DNA of 64,000 nt. It comes from an uncultured Bacteroidales bacterium (GTDB lineage: Bacteria; Bacteroidota; Bacteroidia; Bacteroidales; Bacteroidaceae). Below the pieces are notes generated by a model. It was not told the origin of the DNA. It saw nothing but the letters and a program-made list of their open reading frames with translations, and did no database searches. The stretch covers positions 1 to 64,000 of the forward strand of contig CACZCX010000008.1 of NCBI GenBank assembly GCA_902779875.1, written 5' to 3'. This document shows, in pieces, positions 8,756-17,440 of the stretch (the stretch's first letter is position 1; each line of letters starts with the position of its first letter). Both the position numbers and the translations under genes were made by a program.

Positions 8756-9973
8756 ATGAAAAAAACACTATTATTCAGCGCAGCCGCCCTCTCCGGCATG
8801 ACACTTATCCTGGCTGCCTGTGACAAGGAAGAGACAGATTCAAACAATCTCCCCGGAGGTAAGGGTCACATCCTTATCGAGTCAACCATCAAGAACGATG
8901 ACGGCGCCAGCGGTGCTTCATATCTGGTACAGGTTGAGGACTTCGGCAAGGAGATAAAGCTTGACAACGCACTTCAGGTCGGTTTCTCATCGACCATATC
9001 GACATACGGTAATGACGTATACGTATTCCCCAGCGAGATGATCCGAAGCAATCAGGAGATTGTACGCTACGTGCGTTCAGAGGAGGGATTAACCCGGGTT
9101 GCCGCCATGCAGATCACTCCCGGTTCTAGCCCCTACTCACTCATAAAGGCCAGCGACAGCAAGGGATTCATTCCTCTCTACGGACTGGGCAAGGTCATTG
9201 TAGTAGATCCCATGACACTGGAGCCTCTGAATGAGATTGACCTGGCTCAGTTCGCCCACTCGGACCAGAGCGCCGACCCTGCTATGGGTATAATCCGTGA
9301 CGGCAAGCTGTTTCTCACCCTTGACCAGGTAGGACCCACCTGGATGCCTTTTGAGGATTACCGTCAGGTTGACGTAGTAGTGATTGACGTGAACGCTTGC
9401 AAGGTTGACAAGATGATTTCAGAGACCACGACAGGACTCAGCTTCCCCACCCGTCCCTTCCTGCCCGGCATGATATTCATGAATGAGTCAAATGACATCT
9501 ATATTGCCTGCTGCGGTAACTTTGGTTATGACAAGACATATGTAAAGAACGGATTCGTTTGCATACCTGCCGGAAGCACCGAGTTCGACACTTCACGTTC
9601 ATGGGACCTGAGCGGTACCGTAATTGAGGGGACTGACGGCTATAAGCCCGCCTCTATCTACAACTCTCTCTATATAGGTAACGGCAAGGTAGCTGCTTTC
9701 GTAGCCTGCACCGAACTCAATGGTGACAACCCCTACACCTCACACAACTCAATTGCAGTCGTGATTGACCTCAACAACAAGACCGTCAAGAGAATCCAGG
9801 GTATACCCGACACTGATCCCCACAGCGGTTCAATCTGCGAGTTCAACGGAAAGTTCTACTTCTCCGCCTACGGTGTGAATGCATCGGGCGTATTCTCATA
9901 TGACCCTGCAACCGGTGCCGTAGAGCATGTATTGGAGTGCAACACTGATATATCTTATCTGCATATCTTCTGA
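8756..9973 (+). CDS. Beta-propeller-like surface lipoprotein (XusB/DUF4374-like)
   Basis: A 405-residue protein with a lipoprotein signal (MKKTLLFSAAALSGMTLILAAC), acidic residues right after the Cys (DKEETD) as in surface-exported Bacteroidetes lipoproteins, and repeating blade-like segments (for example GKVIVVDPMTLEPLNEIDL and GVFSYDPATGAVEHVLE). These are consistent with a beta-propeller. It follows the TonB-dependent receptor by 30 bp and precedes a terminator, so it is the second and last gene of a two-gene unit. By analogy with XusB it may capture a ligand at the cell surface for the receptor. The family assignment is from memory of the fold and context and is moderate. Confidence 0.65.
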   Translation: MKKTLLFSAAALSGMTLILAACDKEETDSNNLPGGKGHILIESTIKNDDGASGASYLVQVEDFGKEIKLDNALQVGFSSTISTYGNDVYVFPSEMIRSNQEIVRYVRSEEGLTRVAAMQITPGSSPYSLIKASDSKGFIPLYGLGKVIVVDPMTLEPLNEIDLAQFAHSDQSADPAMGIIRDGKLFLTLDQVGPTWMPFEDYRQVDVVVIDVNACKVDKMISETTTGLSFPTRPFLPGMIFMNESNDIYIACCGNFGYDKTYVKNGFVCIPAGSTEFDTSRSWDLSGTVIEGTDGYKPASIYNSLYIGNGKVAAFVACTELNGDNPYTSHNSIAVVIDLNNKTVKRIQGIPDTDPHSGSICEFNGKFYFSAYGVNASGVFSYDPATGAVEHVLECNTDISYLHIF

Positions 9974-9988
9974 TTAATAGACGAACAG

Positions 9989-10027
9989 AAAAAAGAAGAG
10001 GGTCCGCGACGGATCCTCTTCTTTTTT
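9989..10027. terminator. Bidirectional intrinsic terminator
   Basis: A hairpin with arms AAGAAGAGG and CCTCTTCTT extended by a GTCCG/CGGAT pairing and loop CGA, with A-tract and T-tract on either side. It lies between convergent genes (surface lipoprotein and proS) and can serve both. Confidence 0.85.
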
Positions 10028-10046
10028 ATAGTCGTAAGGATTATTC

Positions 10047-11528
10047 TTAGTAAGAGCGTGCAAACAGTACGCGACGTGCTGCGGGCTTGCCGCTGTAGAC
10101 ATCGGTACCTGGCTCCTCCTTCATGCCGAAAGGCAGACAGCGGATGGTTGCCTTTGTCTCCTCCTTAATCTTGGCCTCGGTCTCGGCGGTGCCGTCCCAG
10201 TGAGCCAGTACAAAGTAACCCTGCTCAATCTTCTCCTTGAACTCATCGTATGAGTTGACCTCAACCATACGTGCGTCACGCCATGCCTTAGCCTTCTCAA
10301 AGATAGCCTTCTGCATATCGTCAAGCATGTTCGGGATAAGCTCCTCAAGACCCTCGAACGGAACGGTCTCCTTCTCCAGGGTATCACGGCGCATGATCTC
10401 ACATGTGCCGGCCTCAAGGTCACGCATACCCAGGGCAACGCGTACGGGAACACCCTTGACCTCATAATCGGCGAACTTGAATCCGGGACGCTTGTTATCG
10501 GCATCGTCATACTTCACGCTGATGCCCTTCTTGCGGAGAGCCTCAACCAGAGTGTCAACCTTGGCGCTTATCTGTGCCAGGTCATCGGCATTCTTATAGA
10601 TAGGAACGATTACGACCTGTATGGGAGCGAGTTTAGGAGGCAGCACAAGACCGTTATCATCGGAGTGAGCCATGATGAGGGCACCCATCAGACGTGTCGA
10701 TACGCCCCATGACGTAGCCCATACATACTCCAGCTTATTCTCCTTGTTGATGAACTGTACATCAAAGGCCTTGGCAAAGTTCTGACCCAGGAAGTGTGAA
10801 GTACCGCACTGCAGAGCCTTACCGTCCTGAGTCATTGACTCTATGGTGTAGGTATCAAGGGCACCTGCAAAACGCTCGGTCTCGGACTTGACGCCACGGA
10901 CAACCGGAACAGCCATGTAGCCCTCTACAAAGTCAGCGTAAACCTGCTGCATGCGGCGTGCCTCCTGCTCTGCCTCCTCACGGGTGGCGTGTGCGGTGTG
11001 ACCCTCCTGCCACAGGAACTCTGCGGTACGCAGGAACAGACGCGGACGCATCTCCCAGCGCATTACGTTAGCCCACTGGTTGCAGAGGATAGGCAGGTCA
11101 CGGTATGACTTGATCCAGTTCTTATATGTAGCCCAGATGATGGTCTCGGATGTCGGGCGGACTATCAGTTCCTCCTCGAGCTTGGCTGCGGGATCCACGA
11201 TAACGCCGCTGCCGTCCTCAGCGTTCTTGAGGCGGTAGTGAGTAACTACGGCGCACTCCTTGGCAAAACCCTCCACGTGCTCGGCCTCGCGGCTCAGATA
11301 TGACTTTGGTATGAGCAACGGGAAATATGCGTTCACATGACCGGTCTCCTTGAACTTGTCGTCAAGGGTACGCTGTATCTTCTCCCAAATTGCATAACCG
11401 TAAGGCTTGATGACCATGCAGCCACGTACAGGTGCCTGCTCGGCGAGGTCAGCCTTAACTACCAGTTCATTATACCACTGCGAGTAGTTCTCGCTCCTTT
11501 TGGTAAGATCTTTCAGTTCTTTTGCCAT
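10047..11528 (-). CDS. proS: Prolyl-tRNA synthetase (ProS, eukaryote/archaeal-like type)
   Basis: A 493-residue class II aminoacyl-tRNA synthetase that charges tRNA-Pro. It starts [20 protein letters not shown], as in Bacteroides ProRS, and lacks the editing insertion of the long bacterial form. Motif 2 (around [21 protein letters not shown]) and the anticodon-binding domain (from ~residue 290) are visible, ending in the family-typical Arg-Ser-Tyr tail (FARSY). The start is placed at the ATG at 11526-11528. An in-frame TTG eight codons upstream lies inside the -7 promoter box and is rejected. It is monocistronic. Confidence 0.95.
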   Translation of the reverse strand: MAKELKDLTKRSENYSQWYNELVVKADLAEQAPVRGCMVIKPYGYAIWEKIQRTLDDKFKETGHVNAYFPLLIPKSYLSREAEHVEGFAKECAVVTHYRLKNAEDGSGVIVDPAAKLEEELIVRPTSETIIWATYKNWIKSYRDLPILCNQWANVMRWEMRPRLFLRTAEFLWQEGHTAHATREEAEQEARRMQQVYADFVEGYMAVPVVRGVKSETERFAGALDTYTIESMTQDGKALQCGTSHFLGQNFAKAFDVQFINKENKLEYVWATSWGVSTRLMGALIMAHSDDNGLVLPPKLAPIQVVIVPIYKNADDLAQISAKVDTLVEALRKKGISVKYDDADNKRPGFKFADYEVKGVPVRVALGMRDLEAGTCEIMRRDTLEKETVPFEGLEELIPNMLDDMQKAIFEKAKAWRDARMVEVNSYDEFKEKIEQGYFVLAHWDGTAETEAKIKEETKATIRCLPFGMKEEPGTDVYSGKPAARRVLFARSY

Positions 11529-11549
11529 ATCCAAAGATTTTTCGGAATG

Positions 11550-11557
11550 CAAAGGTA
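11550..11557 (-). promoter_or_regulatory. -7 promoter element of proS
   Basis: The reverse strand reads TACCTTTG, a perfect TAnnTTTG box, 21 nt upstream of the proS ATG. The -33 element is unclear. Confidence 0.6.
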
Positions 11558-11580
11558 CTCTTTTTTTTTATATGTAAAAG

Positions 11581-11635
11581 GGGACGGTTCCTGATGTTGC
11601 GGTTTTGAAAAAACTGCAACATCAGGAACCGTCCC
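11581..11635. repeat. Long perfect-stem palindrome carrying GGGACGGTTCC (REP-like, possible terminator)
   Basis: Left arm 11581-11606 pairs with right arm 11610-11635 over 26 bp (one G-T wobble) with a 3-nt loop. The outer core GGGACGGTTCC occurs again at 46876-46886. It sits between the lipocalin-like lipoprotein stop and the proS promoter, and the reverse strand continues with CCCCTTTT. It may therefore terminate the lipoprotein transcript, but the stem is far longer than an ordinary terminator. Confidence 0.75.
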
Positions 11636-11649
11636 TTCTGTATAAGTTT

Positions 11650-12480
11650 TTACTGTTTGATCAGCTTGACTAATGACTCGGCGCCCTCCGGGCTTATGTA
11701 GAATGTGTTGTCCTTCTTGTAAGCCGCAATTCTGGTGCTTTGGGGCTCATACTCTGTCTCGTGCCAGTTTTCAGCCTCAAGATCGTCCGAGAGAGTCTCA
11801 TATGCCGTTCCGCCACTTGCAAGGTGGTGTGAGGAATAGTAAAGATGAGTAGGTGTAAGGGTCAGATAACCGTTTGAATAGCTCCATGTACCTACCTCCT
11901 TGGTTGCAGCAGGCGCCTGTGAATATGACAGTCTCTGCCAGATCGTATACCTGTTACCGCTAACTTCAAGTCTGGCCATCATAGTCTGTCCGTTACGGCA
12001 AATCCACCTGCCATCCATGTCGGAACCGCCAAGCTTTATCTTGGCAGCGGTGCATACAAGCATTATCTCATTTTCCACATATCCGTAGAACTCGTCATTC
12101 AGCTTACCTATGCAGATTCCGTTCTCAAGCAAGGATACGTTAAAGGTGCGTGAGTTGTAACCGTCAAGATCTATCTCTTCCCATTTTCCTACATTGATTC
12201 TCTTATTTTCACCCCAGCCGGTCTCGCAGCTCCATCTCTTACTCAGACGGCACCTTACCACGCTGTTCTCAAAGGTATAGGTTCCCTCATCCTTGAATCC
12301 TATGGTCTCAAACTTGTAACTGCCGTTACTCTTGAATGTTATGGTAAACGGATGACGAGAATCATCCCACTGCCATGTACCTTCAATTCCGGTAACGTTA
12401 CCATCTTCATCATTCTCTTTGTCACAAGACATAAATGCAAACGGCATCAAAGCCATAGCGAGAAGCAATAAATTCTTCAT
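11650..12480 (-). CDS. Lipocalin-like lipoprotein, two tandem domains
   Basis: A 276-residue protein with a lipobox signal (MKNLLLLAMALMPFAFMSC) and acidic post-Cys residues (DKENDED), suggesting surface or outer-membrane anchoring. Two related beta-rich units can be read: residues ~33-140 (GTWQWDDSRHPFTITFKSNG, GTYTFENSVVRC) and ~155-230 (GRWICRNGQTMMARLEVSGN, GTWSYSNGYLTLT). The GxW-start and strand spacing resemble lipocalin-like domains common in Bacteroidales lipoproteins. No function can be assigned. It is transcribed alone from a TATATTTG box at 12541-12548. Confidence 0.7.
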   Translation of the reverse strand: MKNLLLLAMALMPFAFMSCDKENDEDGNVTGIEGTWQWDDSRHPFTITFKSNGSYKFETIGFKDEGTYTFENSVVRCRLSKRWSCETGWGENKRINVGKWEEIDLDGYNSRTFNVSLLENGICIGKLNDEFYGYVENEIMLVCTAAKIKLGGSDMDGRWICRNGQTMMARLEVSGNRYTIWQRLSYSQAPAATKEVGTWSYSNGYLTLTPTHLYYSSHHLASGGTAYETLSDDLEAENWHETEYEPQSTRIAAYKKDNTFYISPEGAESLVKLIKQ

Positions 12481-12540
12481 ATCGTCAATAATTGGTTGTT
12501 AGTGAATACTCAATCAGGCAGCCACTTAGGCTATCGGCGG

Positions 12541-12548
12541 CAAATATA
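12541..12548 (-). promoter_or_regulatory. -7 promoter element of the lipocalin-like lipoprotein
   Basis: The reverse strand reads TATATTTG (TAnnTTTG) 60 nt upstream of the start codon. The -33 half is not obvious. Confidence 0.5.
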
Positions 12549-12641
12549 ACATTTTTTAAGCATTTGTAGCTAATTTGACAAAAATACATTGTCGGTATAG
12601 TACAATAAGAGCCCCTTTAACTACGTTAATACCTCAGGAAA

Positions 12642-13877
12642 ATGAGACTCTGCGACCGTATAAAAAGACTGACTTCAGCACTGGCCATACTGTGGCCGGT
12701 GGTTACGTATGCCCAGTGGTTCGGGACAGAGTCCGGGCAGATAGGCACTCTGCGTGCCATGGTGAGCGGAGAATGGCAAAGTCTACCCGTGGCCGATATG
12801 GACCAGACAATAGAGTTCTCTTTCGATGAGATGTCGCACGAGTACCACCGTTTCACCTACCGCATACAGCATTGCGACGCCCGATGGAACCCCTCGGACA
12901 TACTGGAATCGGAGTTTCTGGACGGATTCAACGACCAGCCTATAGAGGAGTGGGAAAACTCTCTGCTAACCACCTTTGACTACACCCATTACCGCCTTAC
13001 CATACCCAACAGCGAGGTCCGCCTCAAGTTGTCTGGCAATTACCGCCTCTCCATCTGCGAGGACGGCCGCGAGGTGGCCTATTTCAGGTTCTGCCTGTCT
13101 GAGAACGCCAACCGGCTCACAGCATCGGTAAGCGGCAATACAGACATAGACTCACACGGCTCCCACCAGCAGGTAAACATGTCGGTCAACTACGCCGGTC
13201 TCTCGGTGATAAACCCTGAGCGGGAGCTCTATACCGTGGTAATGCAGAACGGACGCACCGACAACGCGGTCCATAACCCCACCCCCACCTATGACGCCGG
13301 TAACCGCCTCACATACGAGCACAGCCGTGAGCTCATATTCCCCGCTGGCAACGAGTTCCGCCGCTTTGAGGTGGTCAACATGTACGAGTACTACATGAAT
13401 GTGGACCGCATCAGTTTCCACGACCCGTTCTACCACGCTACGCTCTCCGAGGACCTGCCGCGTCACGCCTATCAGTTTGATTACGACCATAACGGATATT
13501 ATCTGGTCCGATACAACCAGGCTTCAGACCACGATACCGAGGCAGATTACCTGTTCGTGCATTTCAGTCTCAAGACTCCCCGACTGGATGACGGCCGCCT
13601 TTACGTTTCGGGCCATTTCAGCGGAGGAAATCTCAATTCCCGATATGAGATGGAGTATAACCCAGACTCAAAAGCCTACGAGTGCACCCTGCTGCTCAAG
13701 CAAGGCGCATACGACTATGAGTACCTCTGGGTTCCCGAGGGTGAGTCCAAAGGTCAGACCAAACTGATTGAGGGTGACTGGTACGAGACAAAGAATGAAT
13801 ACCTGATCCTGCTCTACTTCAGGGAACGGGGCTCACGCTACGACCGTCTTATATCGGTTTTAGAAATTGAGAACTAA
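12642..13877 (+). CDS. DUF5103 family protein
   Basis: A 411-residue protein with an N-terminal signal peptide (MRLCDRIKRLTSALAILWPVVTYA by position), followed by a region with WFGTESGQIGTLRAMVSGEW and the conserved HRFTYRIQHCDARW block of the DUF5103 family, found widely in Bacteroidota and predicted to be periplasmic or surface-exposed. Its function is unknown. The C-terminal half (AYDYEYLW, then NEYLILLYFRERGSRYDRLI) matches the conserved end of the family. It converges with rarA across a short block of heptamer repeats. No adjacent gene hints at a role. Confidence 0.8.
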   Translation: MRLCDRIKRLTSALAILWPVVTYAQWFGTESGQIGTLRAMVSGEWQSLPVADMDQTIEFSFDEMSHEYHRFTYRIQHCDARWNPSDILESEFLDGFNDQPIEEWENSLLTTFDYTHYRLTIPNSEVRLKLSGNYRLSICEDGREVAYFRFCLSENANRLTASVSGNTDIDSHGSHQQVNMSVNYAGLSVINPERELYTVVMQNGRTDNAVHNPTPTYDAGNRLTYEHSRELIFPAGNEFRRFEVVNMYEYYMNVDRISFHDPFYHATLSEDLPRHAYQFDYDHNGYYLVRYNQASDHDTEADYLFVHFSLKTPRLDDGRLYVSGHFSGGNLNSRYEMEYNPDSKAYECTLLLKQGAYDYEYLWVPEGESKGQTKLIEGDWYETKNEYLILLYFRERGSRYDRLISVLEIEN

Positions 13878-13878
13878 C

Positions 13879-13919
13879 AATTTTCAATTCTCAATTCTCA
13901 ATTCTCAATTTTCAATTTA
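13879..13919. repeat. CAATTCT/CAATTTT heptamer repeat block
   Basis: Five to six tandem copies of a 7-nt unit (CAATTCT or CAATTTT) fill the gap between the convergent DUF5103 and rarA genes. The same unit recurs around 25094-25133 and 25190-25222, again between convergent genes. Confidence 0.8.
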
Positions 13920-15182
13920 CCTCTTTCCCCAGAGAGCTTCCATACGCTCTTGAATCTTAGCCTCCTGAGCGTTGTCCTGCGCCTCCCAGAACCGGGTTCC
14001 CTTAATTTCATCAGGCAGATACTGCTGATTTACGAAATGTCCTGCAAAATCATGGGCATAACGGTAATCCTCACCGTACCCCAGGTCTTTCATAAGGGAG
14101 GTCGGCGCGTTGCGCAGATGTAACGGCACAGGCAGGTTACCGGTCTCGGCCACCTTGGCCAGTGCATTGCCTATACCCAAATAGGCAGAGTTGCTCTTGG
14201 GGCTGGTTGCCAGATATACTGTAGCCTCGGCCAGAGGAATACGTCCCTCGGGCCAGCCTATCTTCATGACGGCGTCAAACGCAGCATTTGCTATAAGAAG
14301 CGCATTTGGATTGGCCAGACCCACATCCTCCGATGCCGATATGACCAGACGGCGTGCAATGAAAGCCGGGTCCTCACCGGCCTGGACCATGCGAGCCAGC
14401 CAGTAAAGGGCTGCGTCAGGGTCGCTGCCGCGTATGGATTTTATGAAAGCCGATATGATATCATAGTGCATCTCCCCGTCCTTGTCATAAGCCAGGGGAT
14501 TCTGCTGCAGACGCTCATTCACGATTTCATCGGTGACTACCACCTTATCGGAGCTGTCGGCCTCCACTACCAGTTCAAGTATGTTGAGCAGCTTGCGTGC
14601 GTCGCCTCCCGAGAATCTCAGGAGTGCCGTGGTCTCACGCAGTTCTATGTCGAGTTCCTTTAGAATGACATCGTTCTTTATGGCGCGGTCCAGAAGTTTG
14701 AGCAGGTCATCCTTTTCAAGTGAATTGAGCACATATACCTGCATGCGTGAGAGCAGCGGACGTATGACCTCGAATGACGGATTCTCCGTAGTGGCACCTA
14801 TAAGCGTTATGTCACCCCGCTCCACCGCACCCAGCAGAGAGTCCTGCTGCGCCTTGTTGAAACGGTGTATCTCATCGATAAAAAGAATGGGACTGCCCTT
14901 GGTGCGGAACAGAGGATTGGTACGGGCACGGTCTATCACCTCACGAACCTCCTTTACACCGGCGGTTACGGCACTCAGCGTGCTGAACGGCAGGTCCAGC
15001 CTGGTAGCCACTATCTGCGCCAGAGTGGTCTTGCCTGTTCCCGGAGGGCCCCACAGGATGAATGACGACAGACGTCCCGAGTCGATCATACGACGCAGGA
15101 CCGCACCGGGGCCAACCAGATGGGTCTGACCCACATAATCATCCAGAGACCTAGGTCTCATCCTTTCCGCCAGCGGTTGCAT
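13917..15182 (-). CDS. rarA: RarA/MgsA replication-associated recombination AAA+ ATPase
   Basis: A 421-residue AAA+ protein of the clamp-loader clade, starting MQPLAERMRPRSLDDYVGQ as the family does. It has Walker A GPPGTGKTT (residue ~47), Walker B FIDEIHR (~100), sensor and arginine-finger regions, and the C-terminal tetramerisation domain (MVQAGEDPAFIARRL onward). RarA acts at stalled replication forks and single-strand gaps. The gene ends just inside the heptamer repeat block and begins 9 bp after the stop of the glycosyltransferase gene on the same strand, so the two may be co-transcribed. Length and motifs are normal. Confidence 0.94.
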   Translation of the reverse strand: MQPLAERMRPRSLDDYVGQTHLVGPGAVLRRMIDSGRLSSFILWGPPGTGKTTLAQIVATRLDLPFSTLSAVTAGVKEVREVIDRARTNPLFRTKGSPILFIDEIHRFNKAQQDSLLGAVERGDITLIGATTENPSFEVIRPLLSRMQVYVLNSLEKDDLLKLLDRAIKNDVILKELDIELRETTALLRFSGGDARKLLNILELVVEADSSDKVVVTDEIVNERLQQNPLAYDKDGEMHYDIISAFIKSIRGSDPDAALYWLARMVQAGEDPAFIARRLVISASEDVGLANPNALLIANAAFDAVMKIGWPEGRIPLAEATVYLATSPKSNSAYLGIGNALAKVAETGNLPVPLHLRNAPTSLMKDLGYGEDYRYAHDFAGHFVNQQYLPDEIKGTRFWEAQDNAQEAKIQERMEALWGKR

Positions 15183-15191
15183 TCTTACAGC

Positions 15192-16076
15192 TTACAAAAG
15201 ACAGATATAACTGAGCTTATAGAGCGAGAATATTCTCAGTGAGGGGGAATCGCTCAGAAGATTCCTCTCCATACTCTTCTGGAAGAAGGTCCATACGATC
15301 CTGAAAAACCATCTCATCCTGAGCCCCAGGACCCGGTTGTAATGAGACAGCAGCAGAGAACTGTCACTGATCTCCTCCTTATGGTCAAAGGCGTTGAGCA
15401 CAGCCTGGCGGGTCTTGTTCAGGAATTGCTCGTTGTTCTCCAGACCCAGATGGGCCAACGGGTTGTCTATATGGACGATACTTACATTATGCTCCTTGAG
15501 TTCATGGCCGAACTGCACATCCTCATATCCGTAACGCACGTATGACTCATCGAACCTTATATCCATGAAATCCTTCTTGTCAATCAGGAACGAGAACGAT
15601 GTGAACCTGGCATACGGATTCCTGCTCCTGAATTCGGCCGAACGCTCTGCAGCGGCTTTCTTCTCATACAGGTAACGGAGCTCCGAACCCTTGAATGGCA
15701 GCTCGTCGGGATGGATCACTCCTCCGCATACCACCGATGCCGTTGACGACGCCTCCATATAATTCTTAAGGAACAGCTTGTCCTTGACGGCCGAGTCACA
15801 GTCTATGAAAAGCAGCTTGTCATAACGTGACTCATCGGCCATGAGGTTACGGATCGATGCACGGCCGATATTGTGTTTAAGTCCGATGAAACGGCAGTTT
15901 TCGTGACTCTCGGCTATGATACGGTTCCTGTCCAGGATCTCTTTGTCAGTGGAACAGTCGTCCGCAACGATGATCTCGTACGGAATTCCCAGCACCAGGC
16001 CTTGGAAATGCAGATCCTTGATCAGCTGGGTACAGTCCCAATTATAAACAGGTATAAGGATTGAAAGTGATTCCAT
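15192..16076 (-). CDS. Family 2 glycosyltransferase
   Basis: A 294-residue GT2 (GT-A fold) enzyme. The N-terminus MESLSILIPVYNWDCTQLI gives the first beta strand and nucleotide-binding loop. IIVADDCSTDKE supplies the early Asp pair, and LLFIDCDSAVKD is the DxD metal-binding motif (~residue 95). RYGYEDVQFGHEL provides the ED acceptor/catalytic motif (~residue 192). It probably transfers a sugar to a surface glycan or glycolipid; the acceptor is unknown. The start chosen is the ATG at 16074-16076; the upstream in-frame start would place extra non-family residues in front. No other polysaccharide genes are adjacent. Confidence 0.85.
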   Translation of the reverse strand: MESLSILIPVYNWDCTQLIKDLHFQGLVLGIPYEIIVADDCSTDKEILDRNRIIAESHENCRFIGLKHNIGRASIRNLMADESRYDKLLFIDCDSAVKDKLFLKNYMEASSTASVVCGGVIHPDELPFKGSELRYLYEKKAAAERSAEFRSRNPYARFTSFSFLIDKKDFMDIRFDESYVRYGYEDVQFGHELKEHNVSIVHIDNPLAHLGLENNEQFLNKTRQAVLNAFDHKEEISDSSLLLSHYNRVLGLRMRWFFRIVWTFFQKSMERNLLSDSPSLRIFSLYKLSYICLL

Positions 16077-16130
16077 ATTGCAAAGAAACAATTTAATTCT
16101 TGAAAATGTCCATTTACCCGGCAAAAAAAC

Positions 16131-16163
16131 AGGGGAAGCACCGGCTCAAACCGATGCTTCCCC
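16131..16163 (-). terminator. Intrinsic terminator after the CE1 esterase gene
   Basis: Arms GGGGAAGCA and TGCTTCCCC with an inner CCGG/CCGA partial pairing. On the reverse strand the stem is followed by CTGTTTTTTTG, a good U-tract. It lies between the esterase stop and the glycosyltransferase start. Confidence 0.8.
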
Positions 16164-16197
16164 ACCCATGAATATTCTAGTCCTCAATATCTTGGGT

Positions 16198-17340
16198 TTA
16201 TTTCTTGAACAGAAGCTGTGCGAACGTGTTCAGATAGAGTCTCCAGTTAGCCCATACATGGCCGCCGTCTGACTTGTAGAAGGTGTGCTCAAGACCGCAC
16301 TCCGTGAGAGTCTGGTCAAGTGTAACCGCACCGTCCCAGAGAAAATCGGTTGTTCCGCATGCCAGGAAATAGAGCTTTACTCCGGTCTTCTTGAGGGCGG
16401 TTATCTGCTCAGCGGTAGCGCTGCCGGCTGCAGAGAGCGGACATATCCAGTCAAACATGGCGGGATAGAGGTTCGTAGCGGTGATGGTGTGGCCGCCACC
16501 CATGGAGAGTCCTGCTATGGCACGTGACTCAGGCTTGGCAATCACACGGTACTCTTTCTCAATGAACGGAACGATCTCCTCGCAGAGGCTCTTTACATAT
16601 GCGTTCTGCAGGGCCGGATCGCGGAAATTCATGGTGCTGGTAGGAAGTCCGAGTGTCTGGGCTGCCTGCTGGTTGGGGTTACCGTTAGGCATCACGACTA
16701 TCATGGGCTCTGCCAGTCCCTTCTCGATCAGGTTATCCAGGATCTGTGCCGTGCGGCCCATCGATGTCCAGGCCTCCTCGTCACCGCCTGCGCCGTGAAG
16801 CAGATAGAGAACCGGGTATTTCTTCTTGGTGTTCTTCTCGTAGCCGTAAGGGGTATAGACGGTGAGACGGCGGTTCATGTCCAGTATCTTGCTGTCATAC
16901 CACTTGTACGATACTGTTCCGCGCTGGTTTGCCTCGGAATAGTTCTCGGTACGCTCGCCGGGAACAAGCAGCATGTTCAGGTAACGAGTGCCGTCACGCT
17001 GTACCATGTAGTTCTGAGGGTCGTTTACCGATACGCCGTCAACGACAAAGTTGTAGGTGTATATCTCAGGTGAAGGGGTATCGACAGTAATCTCCCATAC
17101 GCCGTTGGGACCCTTCTGCATGGGAATGCCGCTGCCGTAAGGGTTCTCCATCCAGCTGCCTACCAGATTTACCACAGTGGCATAGTTGGCGTTGAGACGG
17201 AATGTAACCTTGTCTCCCTTGAGCTCCGGTGAAACCACCTGCTGCTGTCTGCCTCCGAAATTGAAGTTTGCAAGTTCCTGTGCCGATACAGAGACGCACA
17301 TTGAGGCCACGATAGCGGCCATTGTAAAGAATTTCCTCAT
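16198..17340 (-). CDS. Secreted CE1-type esterase (feruloyl/acetyl esterase-like)
   Basis: A 380-residue protein. A Sec signal peptide (MRKFFTMAAIVASMCVSVSA) is followed by an N-terminal immunoglobulin-like/CBM48-type module (residues ~35-125, with VNLVGSWMENPYG and YTYNFVVDG). Then comes an alpha/beta-hydrolase of the esterase D/CE1 class: YPVLYLLHGAGGDEEAW forms the oxyanion region, GLSMGGGHT carries the nucleophile Ser (~residue 280), TTDF likely holds the acid Asp, and DGGHVWANW the catalytic His (~359). Such enzymes remove feruloyl or acetyl groups from xylan side chains. It is monocistronic and ends in a strong terminator. The substrate is inferred from family only, though the xylose genes at 25-31 kb fit a hemicellulose diet. 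Confidence 0.85.
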   Translation of the reverse strand: MRKFFTMAAIVASMCVSVSAQELANFNFGGRQQQVVSPELKGDKVTFRLNANYATVVNLVGSWMENPYGSGIPMQKGPNGVWEITVDTPSPEIYTYNFVVDGVSVNDPQNYMVQRDGTRYLNMLLVPGERTENYSEANQRGTVSYKWYDSKILDMNRRLTVYTPYGYEKNTKKKYPVLYLLHGAGGDEEAWTSMGRTAQILDNLIEKGLAEPMIVVMPNGNPNQQAAQTLGLPTSTMNFRDPALQNAYVKSLCEEIVPFIEKEYRVIAKPESRAIAGLSMGGGHTITATNLYPAMFDWICPLSAAGSATAEQITALKKTGVKLYFLACGTTDFLWDGAVTLDQTLTECGLEHTFYKSDGGHVWANWRLYLNTFAQLLFKK

Positions 17341-17381
17341 AATACTTAATTGGTTAATCGTGATTCAGTTAGTTTGTTCAG

Positions 17382-17389
17382 CAAATGTA
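17382..17389 (-). promoter_or_regulatory. -7 promoter element of the CE1 esterase
   Basis: The reverse strand reads TACATTTG (TAnnTTTG), leaving about 41 nt of leader before the esterase ATG. No clear -33 element is seen. Confidence 0.5.
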
Positions 17390-17440
17390 GTCTATTTTGG
17401 ACACCATGCCCCATGCCAAGCACTAAAAAAACAAAAAATG

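Noticed and set aside
11529-11552. Upstream TTG start of proS
   Set aside because: It overlaps the -7 promoter box and adds residues not found in relatives.
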